Positions 6,567-12,482 of a DNA stretch of 13,654 bases are shown here, piece by piece. Position 1 is the stretch's first letter. Every line of letters begins with the position of its first letter. The position numbers and the translations under genes were made by a program. This DNA comes from Clostridia bacterium (GTDB lineage: Bacteria > Bacillota > Clostridia > Christensenellales > Borkfalkiaceae): assembly GCA_017628935.1 (NCBI GenBank), contig JAGBYC010000161.1:1-13654 (forward strand). Direction: 5' to 3'. The notes under the pieces were generated by a model, which saw nothing but the letters and a program-made list of their open reading frames with translations, was not told the DNA's origin and ran no database searches.

Positions 6567-7411
6567 CTTATACCTACAATCCAAAAACTGAATTTAAAAA
6601 GACGGCTTTAAATGGTGTCGACCTTGAAATTAACGAGGGCGACTTTTTCGGCATAATTGGACAAACTGGCAGTGGTAAATCAACCTTTATTCAGCATTTA
6701 AACGGCTTAATTCCCGTTCAAAACGGCACGCTTACCGTTGGCGAATACAACTTGTCAAGTGGCGTTAAAAAGGATAAAAAGGCGCTTAAAACCCTTCGTA
6801 GTAAGGTGGGCATGGTGTTCCAGTATCCCGAATACCAACTTTTTGCCGAAACCGTTTATGACGACGTTGCTTTTGGTATAAAAAACTTTTTTCCTACGCT
6901 TAGCGAAGAAGAAGTTGAAGCGTCTGTTGAAAACGCGCTTACACTTGTTGGACTTAATTATAACGAAGTAAAAAACAAGTCGCCGTTTGAACTTTCGGGT
7001 GGGCAAAAACGCAGGGTTGCTATTGCAGGCGTGTTAGTAACCAAGCCAGAAGTTTTAATTTTAGACGAGCCGGTGGCGGGCTTAGACCCTAACGGCAAAA
7101 AGCAACTTTTAAAAATTTTACACGACATACACTTTAAAAGTGTAAAAACTATAATTATCGTTTCGCACGATATGGATGAAGTGTGTGAAAACTGCAATAA
7201 AATTGCCGTGTTTAGCGAAGGTAAAGTAGTTGAGTGCAACTCTCCTGAACTTTTATTTTCATCAGCAAAAAAACTTGAAGATTTGCGTTTAGACCTTCCT
7301 ATAACTGCAAAAATAACTGAAAAATTAAAAGAACAAGGCGTTGAAATCGAAACCGATTATAAAATTGACGATTTTATTTACGCCGTTAAAAAAAGGTATT
7401 TAAACATTTAA
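6542..7411 (+). CDS. ecfA2: ECF transporter ATPase, EcfA2 subunit
   Basis: Second, non-identical ATPase that pairs with EcfA1 and couples ATP hydrolysis to EcfT. The 289 residues show Walker A GQTGSGKST (40-48), Q-loop FQYPEYQLF, signature LSGGQ (151-155), Walker B with Asp175 and Glu176, and H-loop His209. FQYPEYQLF is typical of the EcfA2 paralogue. The start lies inside the end of ecfA1 (25-bp overlap) with no obvious ribosome binding site, so translation is probably coupled to ecfA1. Confidence 0.94.
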   Translation: MQIISKGLTYTYNPKTEFKKTALNGVDLEINEGDFFGIIGQTGSGKSTFIQHLNGLIPVQNGTLTVGEYNLSSGVKKDKKALKTLRSKVGMVFQYPEYQLFAETVYDDVAFGIKNFFPTLSEEEVEASVENALTLVGLNYNEVKNKSPFELSGGQKRRVAIAGVLVTKPEVLILDEPVAGLDPNGKKQLLKILHDIHFKSVKTIIIVSHDMDEVCENCNKIAVFSEGKVVECNSPELLFSSAKKLEDLRLDLPITAKITEKLKEQGVEIETDYKIDDFIYAVKKRYLNI

Positions 7412-7415
7412 TTAT

Positions 7416-8237
7416 ATGCTTAGCGACGTAACTTTTGGGCAATATTATCCAGCGTCAAGTTTCGTTCATAAAATGGACGCAAGGGTAAAATTATTGCTTT
7501 TAATTGCATATATCGTTTTAATTTTCGTGGTAAAAAACTTCTACGGATTCCTTTTGGCAACCTTATTTTTCTTACTTGCTACTTTCTTTTCAAAAGTGCC
7601 GTTACTTGAAGTTTTAAAAAGCGTAAAAGCCATAATTTTAATAGTTTTAATTACCGTAATTTTAAACTTATTTTTCTATCAGGTAGAAAACCCAACCGTT
7701 TTATTAGAGTGGGGCTTTATAGTAATTACTAAAGAAGCGCTTATTTTTTCAGCCTTTATGGCGCTTAGGCTTATTTTACTTGTTTTAGGTAGCAGTATTT
7801 TAAGTTTAACAACTACACCAGTTGCCCTTACTGACGGTATTGAAAGTTTACTTTCTCCACTTAAAGTTATAAAATTCCCTGTGCACGAACTTGCTTTAAT
7901 AATGAGTATAGCGCTTAGGTTTATACCTATTTTAATGAGCGAAACAGACAGAATTATTATGGCACAAAAAGCGCGTGGGGCAGACTTTGATAGTGGTAAT
8001 ATTTTCAAGCGTGCTACGGCAATGATACCAGTTTTAATACCACTTTTAATAAGTGCTTTCCGTCGTGCCGACGAACTTGGCGACGCTATGGACGCGCGTT
8101 GTTATAGTGGTTCTACAAACCGTACAAAATTTAAAAAACTTACTCTTACGTGGCGCGATTTAGTTGCCACCATAGTTACCGTAACTATAATTACGGGCGT
8201 AATTTTATTAAACACGTTTATGGGGGTAATTATATGA
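7416..8237 (+). CDS. ecfT: ECF transporter transmembrane subunit EcfT
   Basis: Membrane scaffold that links the two ATPases to the S component. The 273-residue protein begins with the typical LGQYYP-like sequence (FGQYYPASSFVHKMDARVK) and has several hydrophobic helices, mainly over residues 25-125 and at the C terminus. It carries the two coupling motifs that contact the ATPases: ARGADFD (186-192) and DARCYSG (226-232). The Cys in the second motif is, as I recall, common in Bacillota EcfT. It starts 4 bp after ecfA2 and ends in an ATGA overlap with truA. Confidence 0.94.
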   Translation: MLSDVTFGQYYPASSFVHKMDARVKLLLLIAYIVLIFVVKNFYGFLLATLFFLLATFFSKVPLLEVLKSVKAIILIVLITVILNLFFYQVENPTVLLEWGFIVITKEALIFSAFMALRLILLVLGSSILSLTTTPVALTDGIESLLSPLKVIKFPVHELALIMSIALRFIPILMSETDRIIMAQKARGADFDSGNIFKRATAMIPVLIPLLISAFRRADELGDAMDARCYSGSTNRTKFKKLTLTWRDLVATIVTVTIITGVILLNTFMGVII

Positions 8238-8971
8238 AAACTAACGTATTGTTAACCCTTTCTTACGACGGAACAAATTTTTACGGATATCAAGTTCAAC
8301 CAAACAAGCGTACCGTTCAAAGCGAACTTGAAAAGGCAATTTTTTCTTTAACGGGCGAAACTGTTAAAACGGTTGCAAGTGGTAGAACGGATAGTGGCGT
8401 GCACGCCGTTGACCAAAAGGTTAATTTTATAACTTCGTCTACTATTCCTGCTGAAAAATTTTGCGACGCGTTAAACGTATATCTTCCAAGCGACGTTAAA
8501 GTTTTAAAAAGCAAAAAGGTAAGTAAAACCTTTAACGCAAGATACTCAGCAAAGAAAAAAACCTACGTTTACAATTGTTATTTTTCTAAAATAGCGTTGC
8601 CGTTAGAAGATAGATACGCTGTAAAAATTCCAGAAAAAGTTGACGTAAATTTAATAAAACAAGGCATAACTATTTTGCAAGGTACTAACGATTATAAGTG
8701 CTTTTTAGCAAGTGGAAGTTCGGTTAAAAACACAGTTCGCACCATTTATAAAGCAAGCGTTACTAAAACAAAAAACGGCTTAAAATTCACTTTTACAGGC
8801 AACGGATTTTTGTATAATATGGTAAGAATTATGGTAGGAACGCTTATTGAAATAGGCTTAAAAACCAAAACTGTTAACGATTTAAAAACGGCACTTTTAA
8901 CTGGAAACAGAAAGTTAGTAGGCAAAACTATGCCACCTAACGGACTTACTTTACAAAAAGTAATATACTAA
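8234..8971 (+). CDS. truA: tRNA pseudouridine(38-40) synthase
   Basis: Cytoplasmic enzyme that isomerises uridine to pseudouridine at positions 38-40 of the tRNA anticodon arm. The 245 residues show LSYDGTNFYGYQVQPNKRTV at the N terminus, the catalytic Asp53 in SGRTDSGVHA, FNARYSAKKKTY in the middle, and FLYNMVRIMVGT near the C terminus. The start at 8234 is chosen because it gives the canonical N terminus and an ATGA overlap with the ecfT stop, with a G-run (8222-8226) as binding site; an upstream in-frame ATG at 8150 would add 28 unrelated residues encoded inside ecfT. The ecf-truA linkage is common in Bacillota. Confidence 0.95.
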   Translation: MKTNVLLTLSYDGTNFYGYQVQPNKRTVQSELEKAIFSLTGETVKTVASGRTDSGVHAVDQKVNFITSSTIPAEKFCDALNVYLPSDVKVLKSKKVSKTFNARYSAKKKTYVYNCYFSKIALPLEDRYAVKIPEKVDVNLIKQGITILQGTNDYKCFLASGSSVKNTVRTIYKASVTKTKNGLKFTFTGNGFLYNMVRIMVGTLIEIGLKTKTVNDLKTALLTGNRKLVGKTMPPNGLTLQKVIY

Positions 8972-8974
8972 ATT

Positions 8975-8991
8975 AAATACTAAAGTATTTT
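8975..8991 (+). terminator. Possible weak AT-rich terminator after truA
   Basis: AAATAC (8975-8980) pairs with GTATTT (8985-8990) around TAAA, with one more T after it. The stem is weak and the T-run short, so read-through into rplM is likely. Confidence 0.25.
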
Positions 8992-9011
8992 GTAAAAGTG
9001 CGTTAAATTGC

Positions 9012-9040
9012 TTGACAATTACGCGTAATTTTAATAAAAT
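9012..9040 (+). promoter_or_regulatory. Strong promoter of rplM-rpsI with a palindrome in the spacer
   Basis: -35 TTGACA (9012-9017), 17-bp spacer, -10 TAAAAT (9035-9040). The -35 is a perfect consensus. A 14-bp perfect palindrome AATTACGCGTAATT (9017-9030) fills most of the spacer and could be an operator. The predicted start is near 9047, giving a leader of about 80 nt. Confidence 0.8.
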
Positions 9041-9050
9041 AGTCAATGCG

Positions 9051-9111
9051 ATAATAAGTTTATCTTTTGAATTAGCCCCTTAAAAGTTAAACTGACGATA
9101 AAAATTATTAT
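9051..9111 (+). ncRNA. Structured rplM leader, possible L13-type autoregulatory element
   Basis: ATAATAA (9051-9057) pairs with TTATTAT (9105-9111), and TTTATC (9059-9064) pairs with GATAAA (9097-9102), with a small internal loop between. Inside, TTTT (9065-9068) can pair with AAAA (9082-9085). The outer helix ends 5 nt before the binding site AGGAG (9116-9120). Ribosomal protein L13 leaders are known in Bacillota; whether this one matches that family could not be tested here. Confidence 0.4.
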
Positions 9112-9127
9112 AATCAGGAGAATAAAC

Positions 9128-9562
9128 ATGAAAACTTTCATGGCAAAAAACGGTCAAATTGAAAGAAAGTGGTACGTTGTTGATGCGTCTGGTATGGCAC
9201 TTGGTCGTCTTGCATCACAAGTTGCTGCAATTTTACGTGGTAAAAACAAACCTACGTTCACACCTAACGTTGACACAGGTGACCACGTTATCGTTATCAA
9301 TACCGATAAAGTAGTATTAACTGGTAAGAAGCTTGATCAAAAGTACTATACTTACCACACCGGATATATTGGTGGTCTTAAACAAATCCCTTACAGCAAA
9401 ATGATGGCTGAAAAGTCAGACCTTGCTGTGTATGAAGCTATCAAAGGTATGCTTCCAAAGAACAGTCTTGGCAGACAAATGATTACTAAACTTCGCGTAT
9501 ACAAAGGCGCAGAACATAATCATACTGCTCAACAACCTGTTGAACTTAAACTTGACAAGTAA
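9128..9562 (+). CDS. rplM: Large ribosomal subunit protein L13 (uL13)
   Basis: Structural protein of the 50S subunit that binds 23S rRNA early in assembly. At 144 residues it matches the usual length. Family landmarks are [35 protein letters not shown], the HTGYIGGLK stretch, [12 protein letters not shown] and [16 protein letters not shown] lies 7 nt before the ATG. It is followed after 13 bp by rpsI, the usual partner. Codon use is visibly richer in CGT and AAG than in the neighbouring metabolic genes, as expected for a highly expressed gene. Confidence 0.98.
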   Translation: MKTFMAKNGQIERKWYVVDASGMALGRLASQVAAILRGKNKPTFTPNVDTGDHVIVINTDKVVLTGKKLDQKYYTYHTGYIGGLKQIPYSKMMAEKSDLAVYEAIKGMLPKNSLGRQMITKLRVYKGAEHNHTAQQPVELKLDK

Positions 9563-9575
9563 TCGGAGGTAACAT

Positions 9576-9989
9576 ATGGCTAAAGTAGCATCTAAAAAGA
9601 AACTCCAATTCTGGGGTACTGGTAGAAGAAAAAAAGCAGTTGCTCGTGTAAGACTTATTCCGGGTGGTGCTGGTAACATCGTTATTAACAAACGTAGTAT
9701 CGACGATTACTGTGACCTTGAAACTGTTAAACTTATTATTAAACAACCGCTTGTATTAACTGATACACTCACTAAATATGACGTATTTGTAAACGTTGTA
9801 GGTGGTGGTTTCACTGGTCAAGCAGGTGCAATCCGTCACGGTATTTCTCGTGCTTTAATCATCGCTGAACCAGAACTTCGCGGTGAACTTAAAAAAGCAG
9901 GTTTCTTAACAAGAGACCCTCGTATGAAAGAACGTAAGAAATACGGTCTTAAGAAGGCTCGTAGAGCTCCACAATTCTCTAAACGTTAA
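9576..9989 (+). CDS. rpsI: Small ribosomal subunit protein S9 (uS9)
   Basis: Structural protein of the 30S head whose C-terminal tail reaches the P-site tRNA. The 137 residues (family about 130) contain [17 protein letters not shown] near the N terminus, [19 protein letters not shown] in the middle, and the invariant basic ending [10 protein letters not shown] strong binding site GGAGG (9565-9569) precedes the start. It is the last gene of the rplM-rpsI operon; a T-rich hairpin terminator begins 42 bp after the stop. Confidence 0.98.
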   Translation: MAKVASKKKLQFWGTGRRKKAVARVRLIPGGAGNIVINKRSIDDYCDLETVKLIIKQPLVLTDTLTKYDVFVNVVGGGFTGQAGAIRHGISRALIIAEPELRGELKKAGFLTRDPRMKERKKYGLKKARRAPQFSKR

Positions 9990-10031
9990 TCTTTTTAACG
10001 GCTTTCTTACATCGTTATACATTGTTATTTC

Positions 10032-10082
10032 AAAAAAGGCAGAACGTAATGACCAACAAGGTCTATTACGACCTGCCTTTTT
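10032..10082 (+). terminator. Intrinsic terminator of rplM-rpsI, GACC-AACAA-GGTC hairpin
   Basis: GGCAG (10038-10042) pairs with CTGCC (10073-10077), CGTAAT (10045-10050) with ATTACG (10065-10070), and GACC (10051-10054) with GGTC (10060-10063) around AACAA, with a bulged T and a trailing T-run. The stem differs from that at 166-218 but every change is compensated on the other arm. Confidence 0.88.
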
Positions 10083-10126
10083 CTTATGCCTCGTCTAACT
10101 TGCAATAAAGCCGTTAATGGAATATA

Positions 10127-10223
10127 AACGGCGCAATACTTCGTTTCATCAAAAAAGGTAGTCCACAATGACCAACAAGGTCTATTGTGACCTATCTTTT
10201 TTTCGCGCCTTGTCTTGCTTGTT
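10127..10223 (+). repeat. Dispersed 97-bp repeat, copy 2
   Basis: Gapless match to 142-238 with four mismatches by eye. It again spans the hairpin terminator and the CTTGTCTTGCTTGTT core, here downstream of rpsI instead of hppA. Confidence 0.85.
10151..10203 (+). terminator. Second GACC-AACAA-GGTC hairpin terminator after rpsI
   Basis: AAAGGTAG pairs with CTATCTTT (one wobble), CACAAT (10164-10169) with ATTGTG (10184-10189), and GACC with GGTC around AACAA, followed by seven T (10197-10203). Confidence 0.82.
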
Positions 10224-10230
10224 TCTACGT

Positions 10231-10317
10231 CCCTTAAATAGTTTAACGTATAACTTGCAATAAAGCCGTTTATATGCCCCTTAAATAGTTTAACGTATAA
10301 CTTGCAATAAAGCCGTT
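10231..10317 (+). repeat. 40-bp direct repeat, two copies, 47-bp period
   Basis: Positions 10231-10270 and 10278-10317 are identical, beginning CCCTTAAATAGTTTAACG and ending AATAAAGCCGTT. The second copy runs on into the 45-bp repeat 10298-10342, which matches 10096-10140 with one mismatch. Confidence 0.88.
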
Positions 10318-10397
10318 AATGGAATATAAACGTCGCAATACTTTTTTCGCGCCTTGTCTTGCTTGTTTCTACGTTCCTTATTACAACATAATATTAA

Positions 10398-10432
10398 AAA
10401 GGCACGAACAAAGCGTTCGTGCCTTTATCTAT
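10398..10432. terminator. Intrinsic terminator of the 10443-10772 minus-strand gene (possibly bidirectional)
   Basis: GGCACGAAC (10401-10409) pairs with GTTCGTGCC (10415-10423) around AAAGC, extended by A/T pairs on both sides. Read on the minus strand, the stem is followed by a T-run (complement of 10396-10400), placed 20 bp after the stop of the minus-strand gene. On the plus strand only TTT follows, so it is weaker there. Confidence 0.75.
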
Positions 10433-10442
10433 ATATAATATA

Positions 10443-10772
10443 TTAAAATATACCTTTATTATACTTAAACATAGCGTAGAATATAAAGCCAAGCCCTACA
10501 AGTAAGCCACCTATCATAAAAACTAAACCTATAATGTCAAGTGTAGCGTTGTTGTTGAAAAAAGCTATTAGTGAAAATATGCCTGAAACTATCATCATTA
10601 CACCAATAATAATACAACCTATACCAACAGTTTTGCCAAAAGGAAGAATATCTTCTTCTTTAACGCGTTTAGTGTGATATTTATGTAAAAAAGTAATATT
10701 GCCTTGCGTGTTTTTCACACCTAAAATAATTAAAACTATGCCAACAATAAAATTACCTATAGCGTAATCCAT
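10443..10772 (-). CDS. Small membrane protein of unknown function
   Basis: I do not recognise a named gene. The 109-residue product has three hydrophobic segments (about residues 4-20, 47-70 and 78-102). A basic, polar loop of about 25 residues separates the first two (FLHKYHTKRVKEED). The layout recalls short DUF3784-like membrane proteins of Bacillota, but that is only an impression. A complete promoter and a G-run (complement of 10777-10781) as binding site 4 nt before the ATG support it as a real gene. A good terminator follows. It is transcribed away from the lipoprotein gene at 10869. Confidence 0.75.
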   Translation of the reverse strand: MDYAIGNFIVGIVLIILGVKNTQGNITFLHKYHTKRVKEEDILPFGKTVGIGCIIIGVMMIVSGIFSLIAFFNNNATLDIIGLVFMIGGLLVGLGFIFYAMFKYNKGIF

Positions 10773-10797
10773 AAAGCCCCCAAATAACTATATTTTA

Positions 10798-10826
10798 ATT
10801 TTATCATAAATTATTATATTTGTAAA
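10798..10826 (-). promoter_or_regulatory. Promoter of the minus-strand membrane protein gene
   Basis: On the minus strand: -35 TTTACA (10826-10821), 17-bp spacer, -10 TAAAAT (10803-10798) with an upstream TG giving an extended -10 (TGATAAAAT). The expected start is near 10791, about 19 nt before the ATG. Confidence 0.72.
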
Positions 10827-10833
10827 CAAGTTG

Positions 10834-10862
10834 TTGTTAAACTTAATTATTTGTGGTATAAT
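10834..10862 (+). promoter_or_regulatory. Promoter of the SGNH lipoprotein gene, predicted leaderless
   Basis: -35 TTGTTA (10834-10839), 17-bp spacer, perfect -10 TATAAT (10857-10862) with an extended TG (TGGTATAAT). The expected transcription start, 7 nt downstream, is the A of the ATG at 10869. It is back to back with the minus-strand promoter; the two -35 boxes are 7 bp apart. Confidence 0.75.
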
Positions 10863-10868
10863 TTAACT

Positions 10869-12317
10869 ATGAAAACAAAATTATTAAAGGTGTTAACCTT
10901 ACTTACAATATTTATATTTTCTGCGCTTTTATGTGTGGCGTGCGCTCCTAAACAGTTTGAAGGAATATCGCTTAATAACGTTACGGTAACGTATTCGCAG
11001 TCTGGCCACAACGTAACTATCGTGGGTGCTGAAAAATACCCAAACGCCACTTTTAGTTTAAGTGAAGATAGGTTTGACGCAGGCGTTTACACTCAAACCC
11101 TTACCGTTACGCAAAGTGGGTATGAAGATTTTACTACGACGGCAACGTTAACTATAAACAAAGCAAATCCAGAAAATTTATTACCACAATGTGAAAACGG
11201 CAGTTTAATTAATACCACTTTAAAAGTGGTGTATACGGGCGCGCCTATAACGGTAACTGCTTTTACTAATTACGAACAACGCCCTTACGCCACCGTAGAA
11301 TACTACCAAGGCGAAACAAAGTTAAATTCTGCGCCTACAAATGCAGGTACTTATACAGATAAACTTTACGTTCCTGAAACAACTAACTATAACGCTTATA
11401 CTAAAGTTTACGGGCTTGAAATTGTAGAGCCTCAATACACGGCAACTTTTAAAATTTTAAACCCTTTAACTAACGAACTTGAAGACCTTACTGAAGACGC
11501 GCCAAGCGTTATTCCAGTAAGCCGTAATAATGAGTTTATTGTTCCTACCGAGTTTGACGTAACTAATAAATTTAACGGCTACACCTTTATAGGTTGGTAC
11601 GTTGATAACGAGCCTATTCACACTGTTTACGACTATAATAAAAACGTAACCGTAGTAGCAAAATATGAAGTAGATTTTAGTAATTTAACAATAAATTGTT
11701 TAGGCGATAGTTTGACTGCTGGGATTTTACCTAATTATCAAATAATGGAAAAGCCATATCCTGCCTTGTTACAAGAAGTTTTAGGAGTTAAAAAAGTAAA
11801 TAATTATGGTGTTGGTGGTAGATTTTTGTCTTTAGATTATCCAGACACAATGTGTAACGTTTATTCAACTATGGTTGATGCTGATATAATTTCCGTTATG
11901 GGTGGCACAAACGACGTTTTATCTTTTGGTACTGCTAAAGGCGTGTTAGGTACTTTAAATGATACTGACAAAAGTACAATTTATGGTGCTTTAGATTGTT
12001 TATGCCGTGGTTTAAAAGAAAAATATCCTAATTCATATATATTTTTTATGACACCCTTTGCGTTGGCTGATATACGCGATATAGATTGTTTAAACAACTC
12101 TGGTTTTTCATTAAATGACGTAAATACTGCAATTAAAATAGTGTGTACGAGATATAATATTGACGTTTTCGATGTATACAATGAGTGTGATTTTAAAGCG
12201 CAAGCAAATTATGAAACGTCTTTAGGTATTGGTGACGGCATACACCCTAATCAACAGTTTATAAATTTGTTTACTTCTAAATTGGCACAATTTATAAAAG
12301 ATAACTATAATAAATAA
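10869..12317 (+). CDS. Predicted lipoprotein with Ig-like/repeat region and SGNH hydrolase domain
   Basis: The 482-residue product is probably exported and lipid-anchored: basic start MKTKLLK, a hydrophobic stretch, and Cys25 in LLCVAC (the lipobox is not ideal). Residues ~30-235 are Thr/Tyr/Asn-rich beta-type sequence resembling Ig-like cell-surface modules, followed by an InlB-type repeat (NGYTFIGWYVDNEP to VVAKYE). Residues ~275-482 form an SGNH/GDSL hydrolase with Ser281 in GDSLTAG, GG at 316-317, Asn348 in GGTND, and Asp456/His459 in DGIHPN. Such enzymes deacylate esters, often on glycans or lipids; the substrate is unknown. The start at 10869 fits the signal peptide; an upstream ATG at 10851 lies within the promoter. 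Codon use changes at about 11690, where the hydrolase begins. Confidence 0.85.
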   Translation: MKTKLLKVLTLLTIFIFSALLCVACAPKQFEGISLNNVTVTYSQSGHNVTIVGAEKYPNATFSLSEDRFDAGVYTQTLTVTQSGYEDFTTTATLTINKANPENLLPQCENGSLINTTLKVVYTGAPITVTAFTNYEQRPYATVEYYQGETKLNSAPTNAGTYTDKLYVPETTNYNAYTKVYGLEIVEPQYTATFKILNPLTNELEDLTEDAPSVIPVSRNNEFIVPTEFDVTNKFNGYTFIGWYVDNEPIHTVYDYNKNVTVVAKYEVDFSNLTINCLGDSLTAGILPNYQIMEKPYPALLQEVLGVKKVNNYGVGGRFLSLDYPDTMCNVYSTMVDADIISVMGGTNDVLSFGTAKGVLGTLNDTDKSTIYGALDCLCRGLKEKYPNSYIFFMTPFALADIRDIDCLNNSGFSLNDVNTAIKIVCTRYNIDVFDVYNECDFKAQANYETSLGIGDGIHPNQQFINLFTSKLAQFIKDNYNK

Positions 12318-12320
12318 CGT

Positions 12321-12350
12321 AAAAACCATTGCAAAGCGCAATGGTTTTTT
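12321..12350 (+). terminator. Intrinsic terminator of the SGNH lipoprotein gene
   Basis: AAAAACCATTGC (12321-12332) pairs with GCAATGGTTTTT (12338-12349) around AAAGC, with a run of six T (12345-12350). It begins 4 bp after the stop. The loop AAAGC is the same as in the hairpin at 10398-10432. Confidence 0.88.
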
Positions 12351-12400
12351 ATTTACGACCTTATTTTACAAAATAGCCCGTAATTTGCTAAAAATCGCCG

Positions 12401-12429
12401 TTTCTATATATAAAACGGTATGTTAAAAT
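12401..12429 (+). promoter_or_regulatory. Possible promoter of the spo0A-like gene
   Basis: An extended -10 TGTTAAAAT (hexamer 12424-12429) with a poor -35 TTTCTA (12401-12406) at 17 bp. An alternative pairing is TTGCTA (12385-12390) with TATAAA (12409-12414) at 18 bp. I see no clear sigma-H-type promoter and no TGTCGAA-type 0A box. The binding site AAGGAG (12472-12477) precedes the ATG by 5 nt. Confidence 0.35.
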
Positions 12430-12482
12430 ATAACCGTGCTTATTACGAAAGATAGATATTTTTGACTTAATAAGGAGTTTTT

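Larger units (their letters stand above)
9990..10397. other. Gene-free region of nested repeats and two related terminators
   Basis: No gene is supported. It contains two copies of the GACC-AACAA-GGTC hairpin terminator (10032-10082, 10151-10203), the second copy of the 97-bp repeat, a 40-bp direct repeat with 47-bp period, a 45-bp repeat (10096-10140 and 10298-10342), and two identical 33-bp segments (10198-10230 and 10342-10374). Most of the sequence therefore belongs to at least one repeat. Confidence 0.8.

Noticed and set aside
8091..8111. ARC instead of ARG in the second EcfT coupling motif as a defect
   Set aside because: As far as I recall, the ARCY form is common in Bacillota EcfT proteins, so it is not a sign of loss of function.
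8150..8233. Longer truA start at 8150
   Set aside because: The extra 28 residues overlap ecfT coding sequence and do not resemble the TruA N terminus; 8234 gives the ATGA overlap and canonical start.
10851..10868. Upstream start of the lipoprotein gene at 10851
   Set aside because: This ATG lies in the spacer and -10 region of the promoter, upstream of the predicted transcription start; the signal peptide begins at 10869.
12351..12482. Sigma-H promoter or 0A boxes controlling spo0A
   Set aside because: No TGTCGAA-type box or convincing AGGA/GAAT promoter pair could be found by eye.
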